From the NCBI RefSeq assembly GCF_014237875.1, contig NZ_JACJVJ010000002.1:835300-899299 (forward strand): DNA of 64,000 nucleotides, written 5' to 3'. This document shows, piece after piece, positions 31,075 through 40,791 of this stretch (its first letter is position 1; each line of letters starts with the position of its first letter). Position numbers and translations under genes: made by a program. Under the pieces are notes generated by a model. The model was not told the DNA's origin. It saw only the letters and a list, made by a program, of their open reading frames with translations, and did no database searches. Source of the stretch: Parasphingopyxis marina (GTDB taxonomy: Bacteria > Pseudomonadota > Alphaproteobacteria > Sphingomonadales > Sphingomonadaceae).

Positions 31075-31947
31075 TCAGCGCTGTCCACGGAATTGCCGCA
31101 AATATTCGTTGTCGGGCGACATCACGATCGCCGCTTCCCCCCGATCTTCCCCGGGCGGACTATCTACCCCGAAGGTGGTGCGATAGGATTCCATCGCCCG
31201 GACAAAGTCGTAGAAGTCGGGATCGCGGCCATAGGCCTCGGCATAAGTCCGCGCCGCCTCGGCGTCGGCCTCGGCGCGGATGATCTGCGCCTGTTTCGCG
31301 CCCTGCGCACGGATCGTCAGCGCTTCCTGCCGCCTTGCCGAACGCATCCGTTCATAAGCCGATTCGAGCGGCTGGCCTTCGGGAAGATCCGCGCGCTTGA
31401 TGCGGACATCGACGATCTCCGCGCCATATTGCCGCGCGGCGAGGTTCAGGCTTTCCTGGATATTGTCCATCACCTGCCCGCGTTCCGGGCTCAGCAAGGC
31501 CGCGAAGGGCCGCCGGCCAAGCTCGTTGCGAAGCGCCGAAGCGAGAATCGGGCGCAGCGCTTCGCTGACGCGCTCTTCGGTACGCGCGGAACGGTACATC
31601 TGCAGCGGATCGACGATCCGGTAACGGGCGAACGCATCGACCTGCAACCGCAACTGATCGGTCGAAAGCACCTGCTGGCGCTCCATTTCGACATTCTGGA
31701 TGCGGCGATCGATCCAGACGACCTGCTCCGCGAAGGGAATATGCACCATCAAACCGGCGCTGCCGGATCCGAACTCCACGCCGGGTTCGTAGCGATTGAC
31801 GATGCGAACCGGCTCGCCGAACCGGACGATCACCGCCTGCCGGGTTTCCGAGACGATCGAGACCGAACTGAACAGCGCGATCAGAATGACGATGGCGAGA
31901 ACGCCATAGCCGATCGGATTACGGGCGATGCGGGTAAAGACGCTCAT
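31075..31947 (-). CDS. hflC: Protease modulator HflC (SPFH)
   Basis: SETRQAVIVRFGEPVR SPFH start; overlaps hflK stop. Confidence 0.93.
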   Translation of the reverse strand: MSVFTRIARNPIGYGVLAIVILIALFSSVSIVSETRQAVIVRFGEPVRIVNRYEPGVEFGSGSAGLMVHIPFAEQVVWIDRRIQNVEMERQQVLSTDQLRLQVDAFARYRIVDPLQMYRSARTEERVSEALRPILASALRNELGRRPFAALLSPERGQVMDNIQESLNLAARQYGAEIVDVRIKRADLPEGQPLESAYERMRSARRQEALTIRAQGAKQAQIIRAEADAEAARTYAEAYGRDPDFYDFVRAMESYRTTFGVDSPPGEDRGEAAIVMSPDNEYLRQFRGQR

Positions 31948-33077
31948 TGCGATCCTCCCGTTTCGGCGGCAGGGGCCGCCTGGCGTTGGCGGGATCGGCG
32001 CTGGACTTCCGGCAGCGGCAGATAGGGCGTCACGCCGTCGGCCTCGATGATCGTGATGTTCACAGTGGCAAGGACCCGTTCCATCGTTTCATAATACATG
32101 CGCCGCCGGGTCACTTCAGGCGCGAGGCGATATTCCTCATACACGCGGGTAAAGGCTGCGGCCTCGCCCTGCGCCCGCGCGGTGAGCTGCTGCGCATAGG
32201 CGCCGGCATCGTTGAGATAGGTCTGCGCCGTCTGCTGGGCCGCAGAAACTTCGCGGAACGCTTCTTCCACCGCGCTCGGCGGATCGGCTTCCTCGATCGA
32301 AACGCCTTGAACGAGAACGCCCGCGCCGTAACCATCGAGCAGTTCTTGCATCAGTGCCTGGACGCGCTGCTCGGCCTCGGCGCGGCCCGGGCCGATCGCC
32401 TCGTCGAGCGTGATGCGCGAAACCACGGCGCGCATCGCGCTTTCGGCGACCTCGCGGATCGTTTCCTCGGGTTCCTTGATCTGGAAGAGGAAATTTTGTG
32501 GTTCCTTGATATTCCAGCGGACGAGATAGGTGAGATCGACAATATTTTGGTCGCCGGTCAACACGCGGTTCTCCGCCTCGCCGCCGCCGCCGACTCTGAG
32601 TTCGCGGATATTATCGACATCGACCACCTGCACACGGTCTATGGGCCAGGGGAAGGACGGGTTCGCGCCAGGCCCGAACGTGCCCTGATAGCTGCCGAAG
32701 CGCGTCAGTACGCCGCGTTCCTGCGGACCGATAAGATGCACGCAGGTGAAAAAGAGCCAAAGCAGTACGACCAGGATAACCGCCCAGAACCAGATTGGCC
32801 GGCCGCCGAATTCGGGAATATTGGGGCCGCGGCCGCCGCCACCGCCCCATTGGCTGCGCCCGCGTTTCAGGAGTTCGTCGAGCGCAGTCGGGCCGGATTG
32901 GCCGCCTGCGGGCCGTTTGCGCGGCGGCTGGGACCAGGGGTTTTTGGGCCCATCTCCACCACCACCGCCGGAACCATTGCCGTCGGATCCGCCGCTTCCG
33001 CGGCCACCCCAGGGGCCGCGGCCCCCGCTCGTCAAGAAGGCGCCAAGTCGCGCGCCCATGCCCGTAAATACGCTCAT
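31944..33077 (-). CDS. hflK: FtsH protease activity modulator HflK
   Basis: Gly-rich N-terminus, TM, LIGPQERGVLTRFGSYQGTFGPGANPSFPWPIDRVQVVDV. Start MSVFTG refined from 33128. Confidence 0.93.
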   Translation of the reverse strand: MSVFTGMGARLGAFLTSGGRGPWGGRGSGGSDGNGSGGGGGDGPKNPWSQPPRKRPAGGQSGPTALDELLKRGRSQWGGGGGRGPNIPEFGGRPIWFWAVILVVLLWLFFTCVHLIGPQERGVLTRFGSYQGTFGPGANPSFPWPIDRVQVVDVDNIRELRVGGGGEAENRVLTGDQNIVDLTYLVRWNIKEPQNFLFQIKEPEETIREVAESAMRAVVSRITLDEAIGPGRAEAEQRVQALMQELLDGYGAGVLVQGVSIEEADPPSAVEEAFREVSAAQQTAQTYLNDAGAYAQQLTARAQGEAAAFTRVYEEYRLAPEVTRRRMYYETMERVLATVNITIIEADGVTPYLPLPEVQRRSRQRQAAPAAETGGSQ

Positions 33078-33147
33078 GGAACTCTTTATAGGAGGCCTTT
33101 GCCGGAAAAACAGTGCCATTTGCCGCACATATACCTATTTGGCGGGC

Positions 33148-34143
33148 ATGACCGACATCGCCAAGCAGCTTTCCATCGCCCTCGACAGCGTCCTCGATCC
33201 CGTTTCGGGTCAGGGGCTTTTCACGTCGGGCCGCGCCCCCGCCCCCCGTTTCGCCGATGGCATCGTAACCGTCATCATCGACGTGACCGACATCAATGCC
33301 GACAAGCGCGCGCTCGTCGAAGCCGATGTGAACCTTGCGCTAAAGGCCATCGAAGGCGTCCAGGATGTCCGCGTGGCCATGACCAGCACGCGGACGACCC
33401 GGCGGATCATCGCCGTGGGTTCCGGCAAGGGCGGCGTCGGCAAATCGACGCTGTCGGCGAACCTTGCCGTCTCGCTCGCCCGGCGCGGGATGCGTGTGGG
33501 ACTGATCGATGCGGACATTTACGGCCCCTCGCAGCCGCGTCTGCTCGGCGCCGAGGGTCGCAAACCGACCGCGACCGACGAGAAGAAGCTGGTACCCGTG
33601 CAAACCGAATATGGCATCGGCATGCTTTCGATGGGCCAGCTCGTGAAGCCCGGCCAGGCGATCGCCTGGCGCGGGCCGATGGCCGGCAATGCGCTGGGCC
33701 AGCTGATCGACGCCGATTGGGGCGAAACCGAAACGCTGATCGTCGACCTGCCCCCCGGCACCGGTGACGTGCAGCTGACGATGATCCAGAAATACAAGCC
33801 CGCCGGCGCCGTGATCGTATCGACGCCACAGGATCTGGCGCTGATCGATGCGCGCCGCGCGATCAACCTGCTTACCGAAGCCGATGTGCCGATCATCGGC
33901 TTGGTCGAGAATATGGCCGGCTACCAATGCCCCGAATGCGGAGCAATATCCGATCCTTTCGGCACCGGAGGAGCGGAAGCGGCCGCGCAGGAGCTCGGCT
34001 ATGATTTCCTCGGCCGGATCCCGCTCGAACTCGGCATCCGCACGGCGTCCGACGAGGGCATTCCCCCCGCTGCATCGGGCGGCCCCGGCGCGGATGCGTT
34101 CAACGCCGTGGCGGGGAAACTGACCGACTGGATCGCCCGTTAG
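33148..34143 (+). CDS. Mrp/ApbC/NBP35-type Fe-S carrier P-loop ATPase
   Basis: GSGKGGVGKSTLSANLAVSLARRG, LIVDLPPGTGDVQLT, MAGYQCPECG. Start MTDIAKQ refined to 33148. Confidence 0.93.
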   Translation: MTDIAKQLSIALDSVLDPVSGQGLFTSGRAPAPRFADGIVTVIIDVTDINADKRALVEADVNLALKAIEGVQDVRVAMTSTRTTRRIIAVGSGKGGVGKSTLSANLAVSLARRGMRVGLIDADIYGPSQPRLLGAEGRKPTATDEKKLVPVQTEYGIGMLSMGQLVKPGQAIAWRGPMAGNALGQLIDADWGETETLIVDLPPGTGDVQLTMIQKYKPAGAVIVSTPQDLALIDARRAINLLTEADVPIIGLVENMAGYQCPECGAISDPFGTGGAEAAAQELGYDFLGRIPLELGIRTASDEGIPPAASGGPGADAFNAVAGKLTDWIAR

Positions 34144-34177
34144 CCTTTATGCGTTGGCAAGGGGAAGGAGACTCATC

Positions 34178-34594
34178 ATGCCGCTCGAAACCGACCAAGA
34201 TATCGCCCAATTGCTGACGGATACGAAGACGATTGCCATGATCGGCGCCTCGGACAAGCCTGACCGCGCCAGCTATCGCGTGATGAAATTCCTGCAGGAC
34301 AAGGGGTTTCGCGTTTTCCCAGTCAACCCAGGGATTACCGGCGAACATATCCATGGCGAGTTCGTCTGGCGGGAGCTTTCGGAAATCGGCGAACCCATCG
34401 ATCTCGTCGATATCTTCCGCGACAGCGAGGCCGCGGGCGAAGCCGTCGACCAGGCAATCGCGGCTGGCGCCAAGGCCGTGTGGATGCAGCTCGGCGTGAT
34501 CAACGAAGCGGCGGCGGAACGGGCCGAGGCCGCGGGCCTCAAGGTCGTGATGGACAAATGCCCGGCGCAGGAAATGCCCCGGCTCGGCCTCTAG
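34178..34594 (+). CDS. CoA-binding domain protein (YccU-like)
   Basis: TKTIAMIGASDKPDRASYRVMKFLQDKGFRVFPVNPG; start MPLETDQ. Confidence 0.88.
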   Translation: MPLETDQDIAQLLTDTKTIAMIGASDKPDRASYRVMKFLQDKGFRVFPVNPGITGEHIHGEFVWRELSEIGEPIDLVDIFRDSEAAGEAVDQAIAAGAKAVWMQLGVINEAAAERAEAAGLKVVMDKCPAQEMPRLGL

Positions 34595-35370
34595 CGCACG
34601 ACCAACGCTTCCGCGCGCGCGCGCAAACGCTCGACCGCCGCGGCATGAATGCCCGGCGTCGTCACGAGAACGCCGAACGCTTCGGCGGCATGGGTGTTGA
34701 AGATGAGCGGCGCGCCGAGCGCGTCGGTAACCGTCGCCCCCGCCTCGCTCGCGATCAGCGCCGCCGCGCCGACATCCCATTCATGGCCCCAGCGCAGTGT
34801 GGCGAGGATATCCGCCTCGCCCGCCGCGACCATCGCTATCCTGAGCGCAATCGAATTGGGCTGATCGACGCAGATCAGATCGGCATCGGCCTTGGGAACA
34901 TGGTGCGCGGGCACGCGCGCACCGGTAAGCTGCGTGCGCCCGCTGACGGCAATCGGCTTGCCGTTGCGCGTCGCGCCCTGCCCCGCCGCCGCCAGCCAGC
35001 GTTCGCCGCGCGCCGGTGCTTCGAGCACGCCGATCACCGGCTGGCCACCGTCGATCAGCGCAACCGATACGCACCAGCCAGTACGCTCACGGATGAAATC
35101 GCGCGTCCCGTCGATCGGATCGACGACCCAGACCCGGGACTTGCCGAGCCGCGCCCCATCGTCGATCGTTTCTTCGGAAAGATAGCCCGCGCCCGGATCG
35201 AGCCGGTACAATTCCGCGCGCAGGAAATCGTCGACGAGCAGGTCGACGTCGGACACCGGATGCCCGGGCTCCTTCTCCCAGACATCAAGCTCGCCCTGCC
35301 AGCGTTCGCGCGCCTTGCTCGCCGCCTCCGCCGCGACAGCGGCGACGGCACCGGGAGAAATGTCAGGCAC
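34591..35370 (-). CDS. cysQ: 3'(2'),5'-bisphosphate nucleotidase / inositol monophosphatase family
   Basis: SEETIDDGARLGKSRVWVVDPIDGTRDFIRERTGWCVSVALI; WDVGAAALIASEAGATVTD. Confidence 0.88.
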   Translation of the reverse strand: MPDISPGAVAAVAAEAASKARERWQGELDVWEKEPGHPVSDVDLLVDDFLRAELYRLDPGAGYLSEETIDDGARLGKSRVWVVDPIDGTRDFIRERTGWCVSVALIDGGQPVIGVLEAPARGERWLAAAGQGATRNGKPIAVSGRTQLTGARVPAHHVPKADADLICVDQPNSIALRIAMVAAGEADILATLRWGHEWDVGAAALIASEAGATVTDALGAPLIFNTHAAEAFGVLVTTPGIHAAAVERLRARAEALVVR

Positions 35371-36709
35371 CGGCCACCGTCAGGCCTTCGATCCGCACCG
35401 TCGGCGCGTTGATGCCATGGATGAACTCAAGGTCATTGGCGGGCACAAGTTCGCGGAACATGTCTTTGAGATTGCCCGCAATCGTGATCTCAGCGACCGG
35501 TGCGCCGATCGCGCCATTTTCGATCAGGAACCCCGAAGCGCCGCGGCTATAATCGCCTGTCACCGGATTGACGCCCTGCCCGATCAGCTCGGTCACCAGC
35601 ACGCCGCGCGTGATATCCGCGATCAACTCGTCGCGTGAGAGCGACCCCGCCTCGAGGTGCAGGTTAGTCGTCCCCGCACCGGGCGGGCCGCCAATGCCGC
35701 GCTTGGCATTGCCGGTCGGCTGGAGGCCGAGCTGGCGGGCCGAGGCGCTGTCGAGCAGCCAGCCGGTCAGCATGCCATCGTCGATGATCTTGCGGTCGCT
35801 GACGCGCAGCCCTTCGCCGTCGAACGGCCGGGACCGCAAGCCGCGCGTGCGCAGCGGATCATCGAGGATGGTAATCCCCGAGGCGAATATCTGCTCTTCG
35901 AGGCTGTCGCGCAGAAAGCTCGTGCCCCGCGTGATCGACGACCCGGTAATCGCGCCGACCAGATGGCCGAGCAGGCCGCCGGAAACGCGCGGATCGAAAA
36001 CGACCGGTATCGTACCGCTCGGCAGTTTCGCCGGGTTGAGCCGGCCCACCGTGCGCTCGCCCGCCCGCGTGCCGATGCTTTCCGGGCTGTCGAGATCGGC
36101 GAGATGACGCGCCGTGCGATAGGCATAATCGCGCTGCATCCCGCTGCCTTCGCCCGCGATCACGCTCGCTGAGCAGCCGTAGCTCGTCGCCTGATATCCG
36201 CTGCAAAAACCATGGCTCGTCGCCAGCGCCATGATCGAGCGGCTGGCCGAAGCCCCGCCGCCTTCGGAATTGGTCACGCCTTTGACGGCGCGCGCGGCAT
36301 CCTCCGCCGCCAGGGCCCGGTCGCGCAGTGCCTGGGGATCGCCCTCGCCGCCATCGTCGATATCGAGCTGCGGCAGTTCACCGCGAAACAGCATCTCCTG
36401 CGGAGCCAGCCCCGCATATTGATCCTCGGGCGCTTCGCGCGCCATTGCAGCGGCCCGCTCGACAAGCACCGCGAGCGCATCGTCCGACAGGTCGGAGGAG
36501 GAAACGCTGGCGGAGCGCTTGCCGATGAAGAAACGCAGCCCGATCTCCTCGCCCTCCGAACGCTCGACATCTTCAAGTTCGCCAAGGCGGATCTGGACTT
36601 CGGTCGATACACCGCCCGAATACAAGGCATCGGACGTGTCGGCCCCGGCCTTTTTGGCGGATTCGACGAGATGGGAGACGCGCTCCTGCGCTTCGGTGAC
36701 GGTCAGCAT
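35363..36709 (-). CDS. pmbA: TldD/PmbA family metalloprotease subunit
   Basis: Full-length PmbA-like protein; SSITRGTSFLRDSL, GTTNLHLEAGSLSRDELI. Confidence 0.9.
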   Translation of the reverse strand: MLTVTEAQERVSHLVESAKKAGADTSDALYSGGVSTEVQIRLGELEDVERSEGEEIGLRFFIGKRSASVSSSDLSDDALAVLVERAAAMAREAPEDQYAGLAPQEMLFRGELPQLDIDDGGEGDPQALRDRALAAEDAARAVKGVTNSEGGGASASRSIMALATSHGFCSGYQATSYGCSASVIAGEGSGMQRDYAYRTARHLADLDSPESIGTRAGERTVGRLNPAKLPSGTIPVVFDPRVSGGLLGHLVGAITGSSITRGTSFLRDSLEEQIFASGITILDDPLRTRGLRSRPFDGEGLRVSDRKIIDDGMLTGWLLDSASARQLGLQPTGNAKRGIGGPPGAGTTNLHLEAGSLSRDELIADITRGVLVTELIGQGVNPVTGDYSRGASGFLIENGAIGAPVAEITIAGNLKDMFRELVPANDLEFIHGINAPTVRIEGLTVAGA

Positions 36710-36766
36710 GGGGGCGATTTAGGGCCGCGACCGTGGCTTGTCACCCTCGCCCGCTTTTCCGGGCGG

Positions 36767-37684
36767 TCAAGCGGTGGCGCCCACGACGAAACAGGCGAGC
36801 GCGATGAGCAGCCCCGCCTCGCGGTTCGATCGGAACTTGGCGAGCGCATCCTCGCCGTTTTCGGGTTTCAGGGTCACGACCTGCCAGAACAGATGTAAGG
36901 CCGCAGGGGCAAGGCCGACGAGCCCCAACCATTGCGGCCGCACCTGCCAGAAGGCGGCACACCACAAAGCGAGCGCCAGCGCATAGCAGATCGCAACGCC
37001 GAGCCGCGCGTGGCGGCCGAACCGCCGCGCGGTCGATTTCACACCGGCGAGCACGTCGTCCTCGATATCCTGCAGCGCGTAGATCGTGTCGTAACCGATC
37101 ACCCAGAAGATCGACCCAGCATAGAGAAACGCCATGGCCGGCGCGAAGTCGCCGGTTATCGCGAACCAGCCGACGAGCGCCCCCCAGCTAAAGACGAGGC
37201 CGAGCCAGGCCTGCGGCCACCAGGTGATCCGCTTCATGAACGGGTAAGCGGCGACCAGCGCAAGACTTCCCAACGCCACAAGCTGCGCTTCGAGGCGAAG
37301 CTGCAACAGCACGACAAGGCCGATGAGGCTGAGCGCGACCAGCCAGATCCAGGCCGCCTTGCGGCTTACCCGCCCGCTGGCGATCGGCCGCGAACGCGTC
37401 CGCGCGACCTTTCGGTCGAGATCGCGGTCGACGATGTCATTATAGACGCAGCCCGCGCCGCGCATCGCGATCGCCCCGAGCAAGAGCCACAACAGAAGGT
37501 CCCAGTGCTCCATCGCCCCGCCCGCCAGCGCCACGCTCCACGCGCAGGGCCAGTAGAGCAACCACCAGCCGATCGGTCGGTCGAACCGCGCGAGCAGGCC
37601 ATAGGGCCGCGCCGCCCCAGGCAGCGCCCGGATCAGCCAGTGCCGCTCGGTATCGGGAAGCGCGGTGTCGACGGTGTGTGTCAT
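36767..37684 (-). CDS. ubiA: 4-hydroxybenzoate polyprenyltransferase
   Basis: RFDRPIGWWLLYWPCAWSVAL, CVYNDIVDRDLDRKVARTRSRPIASG, DTIYALQDIEDDVLAGVKSTA. Start refined to MTHTVDT. Confidence 0.94.
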   Translation of the reverse strand: MTHTVDTALPDTERHWLIRALPGAARPYGLLARFDRPIGWWLLYWPCAWSVALAGGAMEHWDLLLWLLLGAIAMRGAGCVYNDIVDRDLDRKVARTRSRPIASGRVSRKAAWIWLVALSLIGLVVLLQLRLEAQLVALGSLALVAAYPFMKRITWWPQAWLGLVFSWGALVGWFAITGDFAPAMAFLYAGSIFWVIGYDTIYALQDIEDDVLAGVKSTARRFGRHARLGVAICYALALALWCAAFWQVRPQWLGLVGLAPAALHLFWQVVTLKPENGEDALAKFRSNREAGLLIALACFVVGATA

Positions 37685-37697
37685 CGAACAGCCCATA

Positions 37698-37780
37698 AAC
37701 CGTTTGCCCTGAGCTTGTCGAAGGGCTGATTTTTCTTGAAGGAGGGACGAGGCTTCGACAGGCTCAGCCCGAACGGAGAT
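37698..37780. repeat. Paired inverted REP-like element (TGAGCYTGTCGAAG family)
   Basis: ccgtttgccctgagcttgtcgaag ... cttcgacaggctcagcccgaacgg in inverted orientation between ubiA and rsmE. Confidence 0.8.
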
Positions 37781-37790
37781 TGACGACACA

Positions 37791-38537
37791 ATGCCCGCTA
37801 CACCCGCATGGCCCCCCGGCAGCTTGCCGCGCCTGTTTGTCGATACTGCGCTGGAAGAAGAAGGCGAGATCGTCATCGATTCCGCGCAGGCCAATTATCT
37901 CGTCCGCGTGCTGCGGCTGAAAGCCGGGGCGCAGGTCAAGCTGTTCGACGACCGGACCGGCGAATGGCTGGCCGAGCTCGCGCATATCGGCAAGCGCGAT
38001 GCCATATTGCGTGTCGAGGGCCATTTGCGCGCGCGCGAGGAGTCCCCCGATCTCTGGCTGTGCTTCGCGCCGATCAAAAAGGGCCGGATCGACTGGCTTG
38101 TCGAAAAGGGCTGCGAGCTTGGCGCACGCCGGATCATGCCGGTGAAGACGCAGCGCACCCAGATCGGCAAGGTCAAACACGACAAGCTCCGCGCCTATTG
38201 TATCGAAGCCGCCGAGCAATGCGAACGGACGGCGCTGCCAGAACTGGCGAACATGGTGCCGCTCGACACGATGCTGAAAGACTGGCCTGAAGACCGCACG
38301 CTGTTCTACGCGGCCGAGCGCGGCGGCGGGTCTTTCCGCAAGGCGCTGGTCGAAAATGACGGACCGGCGGCTGTGCTCATCGGACCGGAGGGCGGCTTTA
38401 CCGAAGAAGAGGACGAAGCCATCCGCGCGTTGCGGCAAACCGCGCCGATTTCGCTCGGACCGCGCATCCTGCGCGCCGATACGGCGGCGGTCGCGGCGAT
38501 CAGCCTGTGGATGGCCGGGCGCGGCGACTGGAATTAG
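37791..38537 (+). CDS. rsmE: 16S rRNA (uracil(1498)-N(3))-methyltransferase
   Basis: RLFVDTALEEEGEIVIDSAQANYLVRVLRLKAGAQVKLFDD; LIGPEGGFTEEEDEAI; LGPRILRADTAAVAAI. Confidence 0.94.
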   Translation: MPATPAWPPGSLPRLFVDTALEEEGEIVIDSAQANYLVRVLRLKAGAQVKLFDDRTGEWLAELAHIGKRDAILRVEGHLRAREESPDLWLCFAPIKKGRIDWLVEKGCELGARRIMPVKTQRTQIGKVKHDKLRAYCIEAAEQCERTALPELANMVPLDTMLKDWPEDRTLFYAAERGGGSFRKALVENDGPAAVLIGPEGGFTEEEDEAIRALRQTAPISLGPRILRADTAAVAAISLWMAGRGDWN

Positions 38538-38679
38538 GAATCGCTTAACCATGGCGTCAGCCGGAAACCGCCATTTTGAGCGACTTCCGGGCTAACTCTC
38601 TTGGCGGCTTTACAGAATATTTATCGAAAACCCCTATTTTCCCGGCGTTGGAATGCGATGATTTGGGGGGTCTGCGGGG

Positions 38680-40716
38680 GTGCAGACATATGCGAGCGCG
38701 ATAAGGGGCCTCGTCAAGGCCTGTTTCTTCGTGCCCCTGCTCTGGGGCGCGCTGCCGGCGCACGCCCAGACGGTCACCAGCTATCCCAATACCACCACGG
38801 GAACGATCAACGGCGGCACGACATGCGGCAGCCCGCTCGTCCGCACCTTTTCCGTCGGAACGAGCTTCATCGTCGCCGATGTCGATCTCGGCTTTCTGGC
38901 CACCCATAGCTGGCGCGGCGACATCCGCCTGACCCTGCAATCGCCGGCCGGTACGCGTGTCCAGCTCGTCAACGGCAACTCCAACAGTATCTCGGGCGAC
39001 AATCTCAACGTGCGGCTAAACGACGAAGGCACGCAGGTTGTGAATACCGACGGCAATACCGCCAACCACAGCACGACGGCCCCGCCCTATCAGCATGATT
39101 TTCAGCCGAACAACGCGCTTTCCGCGTTCGACGGCCAGAACGCCCAGGGCACCTGGCGGCTCGAGATATGCGATATCTATCCGAGCGCCGACAACGGCAC
39201 CTTCCAGCGCGCCGACCTCTACCTGACTTCGCTGCCCAGCAACTATGCGGACCTCTCCCTGACCAAGACGGTGAGCAGCAGTTCGCCCGCCAACGGCGCG
39301 ACCATCAGCTACACCCTGTCGCTGACCAATGCGGGATCCTCGCCCCAGACCGCGACCAATGTCGTGGTGCGCGACATCCTGCCCGCCGGCGCCACCTATA
39401 CCGGCGCATCGGGTTATGGCAGCTACAACAATGTTTCGGGGAACTGGACACTGCCCTCCATCGCGCCGGGCCAGACGCGCGTCCTGACGATCAGTGCGAC
39501 CGTCAATGCGAGTGCGGGCGCAACGATCGTCAATTCGGCGGAAGTCTGGAGCTCAAGCCATAGCGATATCGATTCCACCCCGGGCGACGGATCGACCTCC
39601 GACGATGACGACGATACCGCGTCGTTCACCGTGTCGGGGTCGCCCGGGCCCGGCACGCCGCCCGCCTTTACCTGCCCCGCCGGCAGCTCGATCTTCGATT
39701 GGGATGCCGTAACCTGGACGGCCGGGTCCATGAACAACAGCTACACGATCGCTAATATCGGTACGGTCGGCTTTTCGATCGCCGCACCGTCGGGGGTGTT
39801 TCTTAACAACGGCACGTTCGGCGGCCAGACACCGGCCGAATCCTCCTACTACAATGCCGGCCTGTATCCCGGGCAGGACGCGCTCACCTATCTTATCGAC
39901 CTCGCGACCAGCAGCCAGACGACGGTGACGACCATTACGCTGCAGAACAGCGCCCAGGCGGTTCGCTTCATCGTTTCGGACGTCGACGATGGTGGTACCC
40001 AGTTCCGGGACCAGCTGATCGTCACCGGCAGCTACCAGGGCAGCCCGGTCGTGCCGATCCTCACCAACAATGTCGCGAACTGGGTCACCGGCAATATCGC
40101 GACCGGCTCCGCGGCCTCGGGCAACACCGTGCAGGATGGCAATGTCATCATCACCTTTCTGAGCCCGGTCGATACGATCGTCATCGATTATGGCGGTGCG
40201 CCATCCGGTCCGGCGACGCCGGGGCAACAGGGCATCGGCATCCACGACATCACCTTCTGCAACCCGCTGGCCGATCTCGACGTCACCAAGACCTCGATCG
40301 TCTATGACAGCGGCGCGGGCGAGGAATACCATATTCCGGGCCGCGACGTGCTTTATTCGGTCGCCGTGACCAACACCGCGCGCGGAACCGTAACGAACAA
40401 CAGCCTCTTTCTTCTCGACACGCTGCCGCCGGAGGTCACCTTCTTCAACGGCGACGCCGACGGCGCGGGGCCGGGCACGGCCTCGGTGATCTTCTCCGAT
40501 GGCGGTTCGGGGTTGACCTGGAATGCGGGAACCGATTTGCGCTTCTCGAACGCCGCATCCCCGCCGGCAAGCTTTGCCGCCTGCACCTATACGCCCGCCG
40601 CCGGATACGACCCCAATGTCCGCCATATCTGCCTTAACCCGAAAGGCAGCATGGCCGGCGCCAACGGCGGCGCCACACCGGCCTTCACTCTCAGCTTCCG
40701 CGCGCGCATCGAATAG
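38680..40716 (+). CDS. Secreted protein with proprotein-convertase P-domain and DUF11-type repeats (no protease domain)
   Basis: Signal peptide (ACFFVPLLWGALPAHAQ); P-domain-like TFSVGTSFIVADVDLGFLATHSWRGDIRLTLQSPAGTRVQL...GTWRLEICDIYPSADNGTFQRADLYLT; DUF11-like ADLSLTKTVSSSSPANGATISYTLSLTNAGSSPQTATNVVVRDILPAGATYTGA and LADLDVTKTS.... GTG start. Confidence 0.8.
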   Translation: MQTYASAIRGLVKACFFVPLLWGALPAHAQTVTSYPNTTTGTINGGTTCGSPLVRTFSVGTSFIVADVDLGFLATHSWRGDIRLTLQSPAGTRVQLVNGNSNSISGDNLNVRLNDEGTQVVNTDGNTANHSTTAPPYQHDFQPNNALSAFDGQNAQGTWRLEICDIYPSADNGTFQRADLYLTSLPSNYADLSLTKTVSSSSPANGATISYTLSLTNAGSSPQTATNVVVRDILPAGATYTGASGYGSYNNVSGNWTLPSIAPGQTRVLTISATVNASAGATIVNSAEVWSSSHSDIDSTPGDGSTSDDDDDTASFTVSGSPGPGTPPAFTCPAGSSIFDWDAVTWTAGSMNNSYTIANIGTVGFSIAAPSGVFLNNGTFGGQTPAESSYYNAGLYPGQDALTYLIDLATSSQTTVTTITLQNSAQAVRFIVSDVDDGGTQFRDQLIVTGSYQGSPVVPILTNNVANWVTGNIATGSAASGNTVQDGNVIITFLSPVDTIVIDYGGAPSGPATPGQQGIGIHDITFCNPLADLDVTKTSIVYDSGAGEEYHIPGRDVLYSVAVTNTARGTVTNNSLFLLDTLPPEVTFFNGDADGAGPGTASVIFSDGGSGLTWNAGTDLRFSNAASPPASFAACTYTPAAGYDPNVRHICLNPKGSMAGANGGATPAFTLSFRARIE

Positions 40717-40791
40717 ACGGCGCAGTTCGGTTTCACGCGCCCAAACCAAAAATATCTGGCCTAAGCCCGGACCTCCGACTAGAGGCTCCCC

